In this document: positions 17,047-26,735 of the stretch, in pieces | How positions within the stretch are numbered: position 1 is the stretch's first letter | Layout of the letters: every line of letters begins with the position of its first letter | NCBI RefSeq assembly: GCF_014235765.1 | Contig: NZ_JACMYH010000004.1 | Location: 310,001 to 374,000 of the forward strand | Length of the DNA stretch: 64,000 nt | Source: Pseudomonas baltica | GTDB lineage: Bacteria; Pseudomonadota; Gammaproteobacteria; Pseudomonadales; Pseudomonadaceae | Reading direction: 5' to 3' | Notes under the pieces: generated by a model | Seen by the model: only the letters and a program-made list of their open reading frames with translations | Databases searched by the model: none | Told to the model about the DNA's origin: nothing | Translations under genes and position numbers: made by a program

Positions 17047-17198
17047 CAGGTTATCCAAGGTTATCCTGCGCCTGCCTGTGGATAACCTGTGTCGACCCCT
17101 CTGCAGGGCGCGTCCTGCAAGGCTTACAGGAAATCGTTCAAAAAACAGCCAGTTTACGGCATGTTGTGCACAATCCACGGGGACCAGGCTGTGGATAA
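17047..17198. repeat. DnaA-box-like cluster in intergenic DNA
   Basis: Two perfect TTATCCACA 9-mers on the minus strand (17077-17085 and 17190-17198) plus TTATCCAAG (17051-17059) and TTATCCTGC (17061-17069). CAGGTTATCCA (17047-17057) and TGGATAACCTG (17079-17089) form an 11-bp perfect inverted repeat. No T-run follows. Confidence 0.55.
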
Positions 17199-17261
17199 CC
17201 TCGGCGTAGATCGCTGTACATCAAGCTCGGCGCGGCCTGCAGCCAGTTGATCGTTTTCTGA

Positions 17262-18149
17262 TCAGTCGCGTTTGCGTCGATTCCACCAGATATCCACACT
17301 GTAGATAGCCAGCCCCGCCCAGATGAAGATGAACGTCATCAAGGTCGCGGGAGCCAGGTGTTCGCCGAACACCTGAACGGCCAGCAGCAACACGAGCGTT
17401 GGCGCGATGTACTGCAAGAAGCCCAGCGTGGTATACGGCAAATGACGCGCCGCAGCGTTGAAGCACAGAAGCGGCACCAGTGTGATCGGCCCTGCAGCCA
17501 TCAACCAGAGCGCATCGCTGGTGGTCCAGAAGGCCGGTTGGATACTGACGGCATCGCCGTGCCAAAGCAGCCAGCCTGCGGCCAGTGGTACCAGCAACCA
17601 GGTTTCGATCACCAGCCCCGGCAACGCCGCCACCGGTGCCCGCTTGCGGATCAGTCCGTAGAAACTGAACGTCAAGGCCAGTGCCAACGAGACCCATGGC
17701 AGGCTGCCCACCTGCCAGACCTGCTGCGCCACCCCCGTCGCCGCCAGTGCCACGGCGATCCATTGTAGCGGGCGCAGCCGCTCGCGCAGGATCAGCAGCC
17801 CGAGCAATACGTTGAGCAGGGGGTTGATGTAGTAGCCCAGGCTGGCCTCGAGCAGTCGACCATTGTTCACCGCCCACACATAGACCAGCCAGTTGGCGGC
17901 GATCAGGCAACCGCTGCCCACCAGTATCGCCAGGCGTACGGGGTTCTCGCGCAATTCGCGCAGCCAGCCGGGGTGTTTCCACACCAGCAGCAGCAACGAC
18001 CCCAGCAGCGCCGACCAGAGCACCCGCTGGGCGATGATCTCCACGGCCGGGTAGTGCGCAAGGGTCTTGAAGTAGAGAGGGATGAACCCCCAACAGATGT
18101 AGGCGCTCAGGCCCAGGATGTACCCCCGACGGGGATTGGCGACTTGCAT
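17262..18149 (-). CDS. rarD: RarD-type EamA-family permease
   Basis: 295 residues with ten hydrophobic segments, starting MQVANPRRGYILGLSAYICW. The family motif PLYFKTL and the NPLLNVLLG...RERL signature of RarD (chloramphenicol-sensitive protein) are present. It is an inner-membrane drug/metabolite-type transporter of unknown substrate. The ATG has GGGAG 4-5 bases upstream. Single gene. Confidence 0.88.
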   Translation of the reverse strand: MQVANPRRGYILGLSAYICWGFIPLYFKTLAHYPAVEIIAQRVLWSALLGSLLLLVWKHPGWLRELRENPVRLAILVGSGCLIAANWLVYVWAVNNGRLLEASLGYYINPLLNVLLGLLILRERLRPLQWIAVALAATGVAQQVWQVGSLPWVSLALALTFSFYGLIRKRAPVAALPGLVIETWLLVPLAAGWLLWHGDAVSIQPAFWTTSDALWLMAAGPITLVPLLCFNAAARHLPYTTLGFLQYIAPTLVLLLAVQVFGEHLAPATLMTFIFIWAGLAIYSVDIWWNRRKRD

Positions 18150-18258
18150 GGAGCTCCCTGCTGGCACGGTTTCGATATCGAATCGCTGGTCGGTAACTGT
18201 TACACATCAAACCACTGGAAACAAAAAGGCGAGCACTGCTTTCAGGCACAGCATCAGG

Positions 18259-19233
18259 CTAGAACAGCTTCAGCGGCTCTTCATTGAGTGCGGCCAGCTG
18301 CTCGCGCAGCGCCAGCACCTGGTCGCCCCAATACCGCTCGGTGCCGAACCAGGGAAAACTGCGCGGAAAGGCTGGATCTTCCCAGCGCCGCGCCAGCCAG
18401 GCGCTGTAGTGCATCAGGCGCAGCGCCCGCAGGGGTTCGATCAGCGCCAGCTCACGCGGATCGAAGTCGTGGAATTCGCGGTAGCCGTCCATCAGCTCGG
18501 ACAACTGGCCGAGGCATTCCTGGCGGTCGCCGGCGAGCATCATCCACAGATCCTGAACCGCCGGGCCCATGCGGCAATCGTCGAGGTCGACGATATGAAA
18601 CACTTCGTCGCGGCACATCATGTTGCCCGGGTGGCAGTCGCCGTGCATGCGGATGTTCTGGTGCGGTGTGGCCTTGTACACCTCTTCCACGCGCTTGAGC
18701 AGGTCTCGGGCGACCGACTCGTAGGCGGGCAGCAGGCTGCGCGGTACATGGTTGCCTTCGAGCAAGGTCTGCAGCGAATCGTGGCCGAAATTCTGCACCC
18801 CCAACGCTTCGCGGTGCTCGAACGGGCGTGTGGCGCCCACGGCATGCAGGCGGCCCAGCAGCTGGCCCAGGCGATAGAGCTGATCGAGATTGCCCGGCTC
18901 CGGCGCCCGGCCGCCGCGGCGAGGAAACAGGGTGAAGCGGAAACCGGCGTGCTCGAACAGCGTTTCGCCTTCATGCACCATGGGGGCGACCACGGGCACT
19001 TCGCAATCGGCCAGCTCGGCGGTGAAGGCGTGTTCTTCGAGGATGGCCGCGTTGGTCCAGCGATCGGGACGGTAGAACTTGGCAATCAGCGGTTGGCCAT
19101 CTTCGATGCCCACCTGGTAGACGCGGTTCTCGTAGCTGTTGAGCGCCAGCACCCGGGCATCACTGAGAAAGCCGATGCTTTCCACGGCGTCGAGCACCAG
19201 GTCTGGGGTCAGTGTTTCAAAAGGGTGGGCCAT
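18259..19233 (-). CDS. srkA: Stress-response serine/threonine kinase SrkA (YihE)
   Basis: 324 residues, the usual length. APH/choline-kinase-like fold: LIAKFYRPDRW (ATP Lys), catalytic IRMHGDCHPGNMM near residue 196 and Mg-binding FHIVDLDDCRMGP. SrkA protects bacteria from stress-induced death, with links to the MazEF toxin in E. coli. The ATG has AGGAG 7 bases upstream. Monocistronic. Confidence 0.93.
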   Translation of the reverse strand: MAHPFETLTPDLVLDAVESIGFLSDARVLALNSYENRVYQVGIEDGQPLIAKFYRPDRWTNAAILEEHAFTAELADCEVPVVAPMVHEGETLFEHAGFRFTLFPRRGGRAPEPGNLDQLYRLGQLLGRLHAVGATRPFEHREALGVQNFGHDSLQTLLEGNHVPRSLLPAYESVARDLLKRVEEVYKATPHQNIRMHGDCHPGNMMCRDEVFHIVDLDDCRMGPAVQDLWMMLAGDRQECLGQLSELMDGYREFHDFDPRELALIEPLRALRLMHYSAWLARRWEDPAFPRSFPWFGTERYWGDQVLALREQLAALNEEPLKLF

Positions 19234-19308
19234 GCGTACTCCTGCGCGCGGCAGGCTGCCGCGTCCGGCTCGCCATGGTAGCGCAGACGCGGCGGCAGCG
19301 GTGGCGCG

Positions 19309-21210
19309 TTACGCGCCGATCACCCCGTCATCCTCGCGGCTGATGGCAATCACCGAGGAGCGCGGCTTGCCGTTGGGCAGGTGCTCGGGGAAGGTCGAAC
19401 CACCGTTTTCACCCGGATGCTGGATGCCGATGAACAGGGTGCGTTGATCGGGGGCGAAGCTGACGCCGGTGACTTCGCAGCCGACCGGGCCGACCATGAA
19501 CCGGCGGATTTCGCCGCTGGCAGGGTCGGCGCAGAGCATCTGGTTGTTGCCCATGCCGGCGAAGTCGCCCACGTTGGTGGTATCGCCATCGGTCTGTACC
19601 CACAGTCGACCGGCATCGTCGAACGCCAGGCCATCGGGGCTGTTGAACATGTTCTGCGGATTGATGTTGGACGAGCCGCCCTTGGCCTGGCCAGGGTGCA
19701 CGCTGGGGTTGCCGGCCACCAGGAACAGGTCCCACTCGAATTCCATGGCGCCGTGCTCGTCGTCGCTTTCGCGCCAGCGCAGGATCTGACCGTAGACGTT
19801 CTTCGCGCGCGGGTTGGGGCCGCCGACCGGTTGGCCGTCGTCACCGCGTTTGACGTTGTTGGTCAGGGTGCAATAGACCTGGCCATCTTTCGGGCTGACC
19901 ACGATCCACTCGGGACGGTCCATGCGCGTAGCCTGCACGACGGTGGCAGCCAGCCGCGCGTGGATCAGTACCTCGGCCTGGCTGGCAAAGCCCTTGCTGG
20001 CATCCAGGTCGTGCTTGCCATGGGTCAGCTCCAGCCATTGGCCGCGGCCCTTGGGGTGGTCGGGGTTGCCGTCGCCGTCGTCGAAACGCGCAACGTACAG
20101 TGTGCCGTGGTCGAGCAGGTCACGATTGGCCTTGGGGTTGTGGTGGTCGATGCGATCGCGGCTGATGAATTTGTAGATGAATTCGCCGCGCTCGTCGTCG
20201 CCCATGTACACCACGGCATGCCCGTCGCGGGTTTCGGCCAGGGCTGCGTTCTCATGCTTGAAGCGACCCAGTGCGGTGCGCTTGACCGGCATGGCGGTGG
20301 GGTCGAACGGGTCCACTTCCACGACCCAGCCATGACGGTTGAGTTCGTTGGGGTTGCGCGCCATGTCGAAGCGCGGATCGTGGGGGTGCCAATTGATTTC
20401 CTTGCTGGCCGCGACCACGCCGTAGCGTTTCTGCGCCGGGGTGAACGCCAGCGTTGCGTCGGTGCTGCCGAAGCAGTCGGTGAAGTTTTCTTCGCACGTG
20501 AGGTAGGTGCCCCAGGGCGTCTTGCCATTGGCACAGTTCTGGAAAGTGCCATGCACCAGTTGCCCGGTGCTGTCGGCGGCGGTCTTGAGCAGAGCGTCGC
20601 CTGCGGCTGGCCCGCTGACGCGGATCGGCGTGTTGCCGTGAACGCGGCGGTTGTACTGCGAGCCCTGGACGAAGTGCCAGTGGCCGGCCTTGCGCTGGAT
20701 CTCGATCACCGACAGGCCTTCGCAGGCCAGGGCCTTGCGCACCTCTTCAGCCGACTGCGGGCTGCCGCCGTGGGCATAGAGGTAGCGGTAGTTGGTGTAT
20801 TCGTTGTTGATGGCCATCAACGCGCGATTGGCGTCGTTGGGGAAGGGGAACAGACTCATGCCATCGTTGTTGTCGCCGAACTGCACTTCCTGGGCTTCGG
20901 CGCTGCCGTTGCCACTGGGGTCGAACGCAGGGCCGCCGGCTTGCAGGGGTTGCCCCCAGCTGATCAGCACGCTGGCCCGATAGCCTGGCGGCAGGCTGAT
21001 GGTGTCGCTGGTGGCAGCCGCAATGCCGGTGAAACCGAGCAGACCGCTGTTACCGGCGCTCACGGCGCTGGCCACGGCCGTGCGGGTCAGCAGGTTACCG
21101 CCCATGAACATTGCGGCACCGCACAATGCGCCAGCACCGATGAAGCGACGACGGCTCAGGCCGGTGATCTTTTCCAGGTCGGTGGCTTGATGTTCTTCTA
21201 ATAGGCTCAT
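19309..21210 (-). CDS. phoX: PhoX-family alkaline phosphatase, Tat-exported
   Basis: 633 residues starting MSLLEEHQ, selected because AAGGGAG lies 6 bases before this ATG; the ATG two codons earlier would abut it. The Tat motif SRRRFIGAGALCGAAMF is near residue 20, so the protein is exported folded. The PhoX/DUF839 body includes WGTYLTCEENF, the MGDDERGEFIYKF metal-site region, NSPDGLAFDDAGRLWVQTDG and TLFIGIQHPG. It is a Ca/Fe-dependent phosphomonoesterase releasing phosphate in the periplasm. No clear Pho box was seen upstream. Confidence 0.92.
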   Translation of the reverse strand: MSLLEEHQATDLEKITGLSRRRFIGAGALCGAAMFMGGNLLTRTAVASAVSAGNSGLLGFTGIAAATSDTISLPPGYRASVLISWGQPLQAGGPAFDPSGNGSAEAQEVQFGDNNDGMSLFPFPNDANRALMAINNEYTNYRYLYAHGGSPQSAEEVRKALACEGLSVIEIQRKAGHWHFVQGSQYNRRVHGNTPIRVSGPAAGDALLKTAADSTGQLVHGTFQNCANGKTPWGTYLTCEENFTDCFGSTDATLAFTPAQKRYGVVAASKEINWHPHDPRFDMARNPNELNRHGWVVEVDPFDPTAMPVKRTALGRFKHENAALAETRDGHAVVYMGDDERGEFIYKFISRDRIDHHNPKANRDLLDHGTLYVARFDDGDGNPDHPKGRGQWLELTHGKHDLDASKGFASQAEVLIHARLAATVVQATRMDRPEWIVVSPKDGQVYCTLTNNVKRGDDGQPVGGPNPRAKNVYGQILRWRESDDEHGAMEFEWDLFLVAGNPSVHPGQAKGGSSNINPQNMFNSPDGLAFDDAGRLWVQTDGDTTNVGDFAGMGNNQMLCADPASGEIRRFMVGPVGCEVTGVSFAPDQRTLFIGIQHPGENGGSTFPEHLPNGKPRSSVIAISREDDGVIGA

Positions 21211-21427
21211 GATCATCTCCCTTCAGGTCAGCGAGTACCTTAAGGAGGGATTATGACGAACAGGTTGCAGGCAGGGGGTGTGCCGATGCGTGCGTGCAGA
21301 AATGTTTCCGAATACAGCAATACGGGGGGAACCACGGTGCAAAGTCAGCATGAATGCGCACAAGAGAATTAGCTAACCAGATGGGCTAAGATACACTGTA
21401 GTCACCTGTACAAAGGAGTCGCCACCG

Positions 21428-21667
21428 ATGGCCATTCACAATGTTCACGATGCCAAAAGCAATCTGTCCCGGCTACTGGATCAAGCTGCGGCCGGTGAAG
21501 TGGTCGTCATTGCCAAAGCCGGCAAGCCGGTTGCCCGGCTGGTGGCTTATGACACGCCACTAGCGGGTGAAGCAAAGCGTATCGGTTTCATGCTTGACCT
21601 GGAGGTACCCGAAGACTTTGATGAGCTGGACATTGAGGTCGCCAATCTCTTCGAGGGCAAGGTGTGA
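21428..21667 (+). CDS. Phd/YefM-type antitoxin
   Basis: 79 residues. Phd fold: MAIHNVHDAKSNLSRLLDQA followed by GEVVVIAKAGKPVARLV, then a flexible acidic toxin-binding tail. AAAGGAG lies 9 bases before the ATG. It overlaps the toxin start by four bases (GTGA). Its promoter region contains TTAGC/GCTAA repeats near 21369-21390 that could be an operator. Confidence 0.92.
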   Translation: MAIHNVHDAKSNLSRLLDQAAAGEVVVIAKAGKPVARLVAYDTPLAGEAKRIGFMLDLEVPEDFDELDIEVANLFEGKV

Positions 21668-22050
21668 AGTTACTGCTCGACACGCATATCCTGATCTGGG
21701 TTGCCAAGGACAGCCCGATGCTTTCAGCAAGTGCTCGATCGTTGATCGGCAATATGGATCACGAGGTGTACTTCAGCGCAGCGAGCCTGTGGGAAGTGGC
21801 CATCAAGAACGGTCTGAGCCGCAGCGCCACGGTCATCGATACGGCGCGTCTGCGCCGGCAGCTATTGCTCAATGGCTACAGCGAGCTACCCATCACTGCA
21901 GCCCATGGCATGGCCGTGGAAAAACTGCCGCCCATTCATCGCGATCCGTTCGATCGCCTGCTATTCGCCCAGGCTACCCTCGAGAGCATGCAGTTACTGA
22001 CGGCCGACGCATTGTTGAGCCAATACGGCGCACCCGCATTGCACGTTTGA
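21664..22050 (+). CDS. PIN-domain toxin paired with Phd antitoxin
   Basis: 128 residues from a GTG that overlaps the antitoxin stop. PIN residues are intact: LLLDTHILIW (Asp5), SLWEVAIK (Glu) and RDPFDRLLFAQA...LLTADALL (Asp, Asp). This is the VapC-like family typically paired with Phd/YefM antitoxins. It acts as a ribonuclease. It ends 7 bases from the convergent bioD gene. Confidence 0.92.
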   Translation: MKLLLDTHILIWVAKDSPMLSASARSLIGNMDHEVYFSAASLWEVAIKNGLSRSATVIDTARLRRQLLLNGYSELPITAAHGMAVEKLPPIHRDPFDRLLFAQATLESMQLLTADALLSQYGAPALHV

Positions 22051-22056
22051 ATCGTC

Positions 22057-22734
22057 CTATCCAATAAGCTCCAGATGCAGATGCTCGGCAACGCTTTGGG
22101 CACTGGCGTCCTTCAGGTAGGGCACGCGACCCAGGCAGGGCGCTGGCAGGCGTTCGGCCAGGGTGGCGAGGTTATCTTCCAGGCGTGAGGTTTTCGGTTC
22201 GATGATGTTGGCCACCCAGCCGGCCAGCTGCAGGCCGTCGCGGGCGATCGCTTCCGCACTGAGCAGCGCATGGCTGATGGCACCCAGGCGCACGCCCACC
22301 ACCAGAATCACCGGCAGTTTCAGGGCCATGGCGAGGTCCGAGAGGTTGGCCTGATCGGACAGCGGCACGCGCCAGCCGCCGGCGCCTTCGATCAGAGTGA
22401 AGTCTGCCTGCTGGGCCAGCACGTGGCGCATGGGCGCCAGCAACGAGCCAACCGTCAGCGCCACGCCAGCCTCGCGAGCGGCGATGTGTGGAGCGATCGC
22501 CGGTTCGAAGGCCACTGGATTGACCTGCGCATATTCCAGGCTGATAGAACTCTGCGCCATCAAGGCCAGCGCATCACTGTTGCGCAGGCCCTTGGGTGTG
22601 ACATCGCAGCCCGAGGCAACGGGCTTGGCACCCAGCGTGCTGAGGCCCCTGAGCATAGCGGCGTGCAACAGGCCGGCCGCGATCGTGGTCTTGCCGATGT
22701 CCGTGTCGGTACCGGCGATGAAATAGGCGCTCAT
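22057..22734 (-). CDS. bioD: Dethiobiotin synthetase
   Basis: 225 residues. P-loop [14 protein letters not shown] at residue 4; KPVASGCD and [10 protein letters not shown] are the DAPA and nucleotide sites. It converts 7,8-diaminopelargonate, ATP and CO2 to dethiobiotin. Last gene of bioBFHCD; its ATG overlaps the bioC stop (ATGA). Confidence 0.97.
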   Translation of the reverse strand: MSAYFIAGTDTDIGKTTIAAGLLHAAMLRGLSTLGAKPVASGCDVTPKGLRNSDALALMAQSSISLEYAQVNPVAFEPAIAPHIAAREAGVALTVGSLLAPMRHVLAQQADFTLIEGAGGWRVPLSDQANLSDLAMALKLPVILVVGVRLGAISHALLSAEAIARDGLQLAGWVANIIEPKTSRLEDNLATLAERLPAPCLGRVPYLKDASAQSVAEHLHLELIG

Positions 22735-23621
22735 CGGGATTGTCCTTGCTCGACAGGTTTGCGCAACACAGCGTAGACCACCTGGTAGGTGGCGGGCAGC
22801 CCCAGCGGTGTGCGAAAGGTTTCATAGGCGTGCAGCAGGCCAAGCATGCGCGTGCGGCCAGTCAGGCCGTCGGGTCGGCCGGGGTTGAGATTGTGCGCGC
22901 CCAGCGCCTTGAGTTCATGGGTCAGGCCGCGCACGTCCGCGTAGTGCAGCACATGGGGCACGTTATCCAGGCTCAGTACCTCCAGACCGCTGTTGGCGCA
23001 CAGGCGCTGGTAGTCGGCGAACTCACGGAAGCGGTTGACGTGCACCCGGCCATCCACTGCGCGCCAGCTCTGGCGCAGCTCGTGCAGCGTGCCCGCGCAC
23101 AGGCTGGCAAAGGCCAGCACGCCGCCGGGCTGCAAGGCCCTGTAGGCCTCGGCGAGCACGGCGGCGAAATCGCTGCACCATTGCACTGCCAGGCTCGAAT
23201 AGATCAGGCCACAGCAGCCACTGCGCAACGGCAGCTGCTCGGCATCCCCGGCCACATGCCAAGTGGCGCCGCCCTGGGCGCGCGCGTGGGTCAGCATGCC
23301 TTCGGCGATGTCCAGCGCCACGCCGCCGACGTCCGGAAAACTCTGGGCCAGGGCGCGGCTGAAATAGCCCGTACCGCTGCCCAGGTCCAGCCAGCGCGAT
23401 GGCTGCAGATCGGTCGGCAGGCGTGCGAGCAGCGCATGGCCCACGTCGCGTTGCAACTGCGCGACGCTGTCGTAACTCGCCGCCGCCTTGGAAAAGGAAG
23501 CCGCCACCCGCCGCTTGTCCGGCAACGCAGACCCCGCCTCGGCCCCTGTAGCAGCGGCGCAAGCCGCGTCGTCTACCACCGCCAAACGTGCACCAAACGC
23601 AAAACCCTTGCCGTTATTCAT
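22731..23621 (-). CDS. bioC: Malonyl-ACP O-methyltransferase BioC with REP-derived N-terminal extension
   Basis: 296 residues. SAM motif [17 protein letters not shown] is near residue 80, and the rest matches BioC ([19 protein letters not shown]). It methylates malonyl-ACP so fatty-acid synthesis can build pimeloyl-ACP methyl ester. The ATG overlaps the bioH stop (ATGAATAA), which fixes the start. About 30 residues precede the normal family start ([11 protein letters not shown]). Residues 18-26 are encoded by a 25-base type 2 REP identical to copies near 32306. Start codons downstream are not obvious, so the repeat seems to be translated. Confidence 0.93.
   Translation of the reverse strand: MNNGKGFAFGARLAVVDDAACAAATGAEAGSALPDKRRVAASFSKAAASYDSVAQLQRDVGHALLARLPTDLQPSRWLDLGSGTGYFSRALAQSFPDVGGVALDIAEGMLTHARAQGGATWHVAGDAEQLPLRSGCCGLIYSSLAVQWCSDFAAVLAEAYRALQPGGVLAFASLCAGTLHELRQSWRAVDGRVHVNRFREFADYQRLCANSGLEVLSLDNVPHVLHYADVRGLTHELKALGAHNLNPGRPDGLTGRTRMLGLLHAYETFRTPLGLPATYQVVYAVLRKPVEQGQSR
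23546..23570. repeat. REP element, type 2, inside bioC coding sequence
   Basis: CTGTAGCAGCGGCGCAAGCC and the next five bases are identical over 25 bases to the head copy at 32306-32330. It is read in frame by bioC on the opposite strand without introducing a stop. Confidence 0.9.
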
Positions 23622-24345
23622 CAAAACCTCGCTCACGCAGGAAGGCCTGAATTGCACCGGCGACCCTTTGCGAGTCCTCCAGCATGAACGCATGGCTGGT
23701 CTGCTCGACCAGGCCGATCTCCGCCTCTGGCAGCAGCTCCCGCAACGCGCTTACTGCACCAACAGGCACCAGCGAATCGTTCCCGGCAAACAGGTGCAGT
23801 TGCGGCCCGGCAAACGCCTGCAACGCGGCCCGGGTATCCAGCTCCGTCAGCACATGCAGGCCCTCCACCAACGTCTGTGTCGAAGTCGGCTCAGCAACCG
23901 CCAGTCGCCGAGAAAGCCCGCGCGGATCAGCAGCGCCTTGCGCACAGAGCGACGCGAAGCGCTTCAGCAGGTTTTTCGGATCCGCCTCGCAAGCGGCCAG
24001 AAACGCTTCGAACGTCTTAGCGGGCATTGCATCCGGCCAGTCGGCGCGGGCCATGAAACAGGGGTTGCTGGCCAGCGTCAGCAAGCCACGACAGCGCTCG
24101 CCACGGCGCGCCGCCAGTTCGGCAGCAAGCATGCCTCCCAGCGACCAGCCGCCCAGCCAGACACCATCCGGCAGGCGTTCGTCGAGCGCGTCGAGCCAGT
24201 CGGAAAGCTGGATGGAACCGGGCTCGGGCAAGACTTCGATCCGCGCCTGTACGGGTTCAGCGAGCCCTCGCAAGGCGGCGACCAGGGGATCCAAAGCACC
24301 GTTGCCCAGGCCCCAGCCAGGTAGCAGGATCAAGCGATCAAGCAT
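23614..24345 (-). CDS. bioH: Pimeloyl-ACP methyl ester carboxylesterase
   Basis: 243 residues, alpha/beta hydrolase. Nucleophile elbow [16 protein letters not shown] near residue 75; Asp and His are in [10 protein letters not shown] and [11 protein letters not shown]. BioH frees pimeloyl-ACP from its methyl ester after BioC-primed synthesis. Its start overlaps the bioF stop by 8 bases and its stop overlaps the bioC start. Confidence 0.95.
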   Translation of the reverse strand: MLDRLILLPGWGLGNGALDPLVAALRGLAEPVQARIEVLPEPGSIQLSDWLDALDERLPDGVWLGGWSLGGMLAAELAARRGERCRGLLTLASNPCFMARADWPDAMPAKTFEAFLAACEADPKNLLKRFASLCAQGAADPRGLSRRLAVAEPTSTQTLVEGLHVLTELDTRAALQAFAGPQLHLFAGNDSLVPVGAVSALRELLPEAEIGLVEQTSHAFMLEDSQRVAGAIQAFLRERGFDE

Positions 24346-25510
24346 GTTCAGCTCCCAGCAGCGGGTAGCACTCAGCCAGCGCATCGAGCAGTCGCTGCAC
24401 CTGGGCACTGCTGTGAGCGGCCGAAAGCGTGACCCGCAATCGCGCACTGCCGACAGGCACCGTTGGCGGGCGAATGGCCGTCACCAGCACTCCGCGCTCG
24501 CGCAACAGCCGCGACAAATGCAGGGCTCGCCCGGCGTCGCCGATGAGAATGGGTTGAATGGGCGTGAAGCTGTCCATCAAGGTCAGGCCCAACCGGGCAG
24601 CGCCCTGTCTGAACTGCGCGATCAGGGTCGCCAGGTGCTCGCGCCGCCAGTGCTCGCTGCGCAGCAGCTGCAGGCTGCGCAGCGTGGCGCAGGCCAGCGC
24701 CGGTGGCTGGCTGGTGGTGTAGATGTAGGGCCGGGCGAACTGCACCAGCGTCTCGATCAGTTCCTCGCTGCCGGCTACGAAGGCGCCCGCAGTGCCGAAG
24801 CCCTTGCCCAGGGTCCCGACCAGCACCTGCACATCGTCCAACCCCAACCCGAAGTGTTCGACGATACCGCCACCGGTGGCGCCCAGGGCACCGAACCCGT
24901 GGGCATCGTCGACCATCAACCAGGCGCCCCTGGCCCGTGCGGCAGCCGCCAGTTGTGGCAGCTCCGCGAGGTCACCGTCCATGCTGAAGACGCCATCGGT
25001 CACTACCAGCGTATTGCCGGTGGCTTTGTCGAGGCGCGTTTCCAGGCTGGCGGCATCGTTGTGCAGGTAACGGCTGAAGCGCGCGCCGCTGAGCAGCCCG
25101 GCGTCCAGCAGCGAGGCGTGGTTGAGCCGGTCCTGCAGCACGGTATCGCCTTGCCCCACCAGGGCGGTGACCGCCCCCAGATTAGCCATGTAGCCGGTGG
25201 AAAACAGCAACGCCCGCGGACGCCCGGTCAATTCGGCCAAGGCCTCTTCCAGCGCGTGGTGAGGGCTGCTGTGACCGACCACCAGATGCGATGCTCCACC
25301 GCCCACGCCCCAGCGCTCGGCGCCCTCGCGCCAGGCCTTGATCACTTCGGGGTGGTTGGCCAGGCCCAGGTAGTCGTTGCTGCAGAAAGCCAGCAGCGGT
25401 TGGCCATCGACCACCACGCATGGCCCCTGCGGGCTTTGCAGCAATGGACGCTGACGATAGAGGTCGGCGGCGCGGCGCTCGGCCAGGCGCGCGCTGAGGT
25501 CGAAGGGCAT
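24338..25510 (-). CDS. bioF: 8-amino-7-oxononanoate synthase
   Basis: 390 residues, PLP-dependent alpha-oxoamine synthase. [29 protein letters not shown] motif, [10 protein letters not shown] and the PLP lysine in [14 protein letters not shown]. It condenses pimeloyl-ACP and alanine. It starts 52 bases after bioB, in a gap holding a GC-rich hairpin. Confidence 0.97.
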   Translation of the reverse strand: MPFDLSARLAERRAADLYRQRPLLQSPQGPCVVVDGQPLLAFCSNDYLGLANHPEVIKAWREGAERWGVGGGASHLVVGHSSPHHALEEALAELTGRPRALLFSTGYMANLGAVTALVGQGDTVLQDRLNHASLLDAGLLSGARFSRYLHNDAASLETRLDKATGNTLVVTDGVFSMDGDLAELPQLAAAARARGAWLMVDDAHGFGALGATGGGIVEHFGLGLDDVQVLVGTLGKGFGTAGAFVAGSEELIETLVQFARPYIYTTSQPPALACATLRSLQLLRSEHWRREHLATLIAQFRQGAARLGLTLMDSFTPIQPILIGDAGRALHLSRLLRERGVLVTAIRPPTVPVGSARLRVTLSAAHSSAQVQRLLDALAECYPLLGAEHA

Positions 25511-25562
25511 GCAGGCCTCGAATGGCAGGGGGTGAACGCCGGCCGCTGGGGCCGGCGCAGGG

Positions 25563-26621
25563 TCAGGCGGACGCGGCGTCGTAGAACAGGTCGCTGCTCT
25601 TCTGCTCGACCAGGGCCTGTTCGATGGCCGCTTGATGGACCTCGTCGGCGTGTTCTTCACGAGCTTCGGGAGCGATCCCCAGGCGGGCGAACAACTGCAT
25701 GTCCTTGTCTGCCTGCGGGTTGGCCGTGGTCAACAGCTTGTCGCCATAGAAGATCGAGTTGGCCCCGGCCAGGAAAGCCAGTGCCTGCATCTGTTCGTTC
25801 ATCGCTTCGCGCCCGGCGGAAAGGCGCACATGGGACTGCGGCATGAGAATGCGCGCCACGGCCAGCATGCGGATGAAATCGAACGGGTCGATATCCTCGG
25901 CGTTTTCCAGCGGAGTACCGGCCACTTTCACCAGCATGTTGATCGGCACCGACTCGGGATGCTCGGGCAGGTTGGCCAACTGGATCAGCAGCCCGGCGCG
26001 GTCGTCCAGCGACTCGCCCATGCCCAGGATGCCGCCGGAGCAGATCTTCATGCCGGCGTCGCGCACGTGGGCCAGGGTCTGCAGGCGTTCGCTGTAGGTG
26101 CGGGTGGTGATGATGCTGGCGTAGAACTCCGGCGAGGTGTCCAGGTTGTGGTTGTAGTAGTCGAGGCCGGCCTGGGCCAGCGCCTTGGTCTGGTCCTCGT
26201 CCAGGCGCCCCAGGGTCATGCAGGTTTCCAGGCCCAGCGCCTTGACCCCGGCAACCATTTGCAACACGTACGGCATGTCTTTGGCCGAGGGGTGTTTCCA
26301 GGCCGCGCCCATGCAGAATCGCGTCGAACCGATGGCCTTGGCGCGGGCGGCTTCCTCGAGCACCTTCTGCACTTCCATCAGCTTTTCTTTTTCCAGCCCG
26401 GTGTTGTAGTGCCCCGATTGCGGGCAGTACTTGCAGTCCTCGGGGCAGGCGCCGGTCTTGATCGACAGCAGGGTCGAGACCTGGACCCGATTGGGGTCGA
26501 AATGCGCCCGGTGCACGCTTTGCGCCTGAAACAGCAGGTCGTTGAACGGCTGCACGAACAGCGCCTTGACCTCGGCCAGGGTCCAGTCGTGACGAACGGT
26601 TGCAGTTGTACTGGCGCTCAT
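25563..26621 (-). CDS. bioB: Biotin synthase
   Basis: 352 residues, radical-SAM enzyme that inserts sulfur into dethiobiotin. The CxxxCxxC cluster motif is in [20 protein letters not shown] near residue 60. The [2Fe-2S] ligands fall in [12 protein letters not shown] and [10 protein letters not shown], and the conserved arginine in [14 protein letters not shown] 26621 has AAGGAA 7 bases upstream; longer in-frame starts are rejected. First gene of bioBFHCD, driven by the strong promoter at 26708-26735. Confidence 0.97.
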   Translation of the reverse strand: MSASTTATVRHDWTLAEVKALFVQPFNDLLFQAQSVHRAHFDPNRVQVSTLLSIKTGACPEDCKYCPQSGHYNTGLEKEKLMEVQKVLEEAARAKAIGSTRFCMGAAWKHPSAKDMPYVLQMVAGVKALGLETCMTLGRLDEDQTKALAQAGLDYYNHNLDTSPEFYASIITTRTYSERLQTLAHVRDAGMKICSGGILGMGESLDDRAGLLIQLANLPEHPESVPINMLVKVAGTPLENAEDIDPFDFIRMLAVARILMPQSHVRLSAGREAMNEQMQALAFLAGANSIFYGDKLLTTANPQADKDMQLFARLGIAPEAREEHADEVHQAAIEQALVEQKSSDLFYDAASA

Positions 26622-26707
26622 CGGCGATTCCTTGTTTATGCTTGGGCGCGCGCAGGGACGCTGGAATGTCCATGGGCGCAACGCGGCTATTGAGTCGAAT
26701 GCGGGCA

Positions 26708-26735
26708 TGATTAAGGAAGCTCCATGCACTGTCAA
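26708..26735 (-). promoter_or_regulatory. Sigma-70 promoter of bioBFHCD overlapping the comF start
   Basis: On the minus strand a perfect TTGACA (26735-26730) is followed after 16 bases by TAATCA (26713-26708). The comF ribosome site and ATG (26724) lie inside its spacer, so initiation at bioB and comF translation use the same bases. Confidence 0.7.

Noticed and set aside
17047..17198. Chromosomal replication origin
   Set aside because: No dnaA, dnaN, rpmH or gidA neighbours, few boxes and no AT-rich unwinding region.
21211..21427. Pho box upstream of phoX
   Set aside because: Only a weak CTGTTCGTCAT-like stretch; no two consensus halves at the right spacing.
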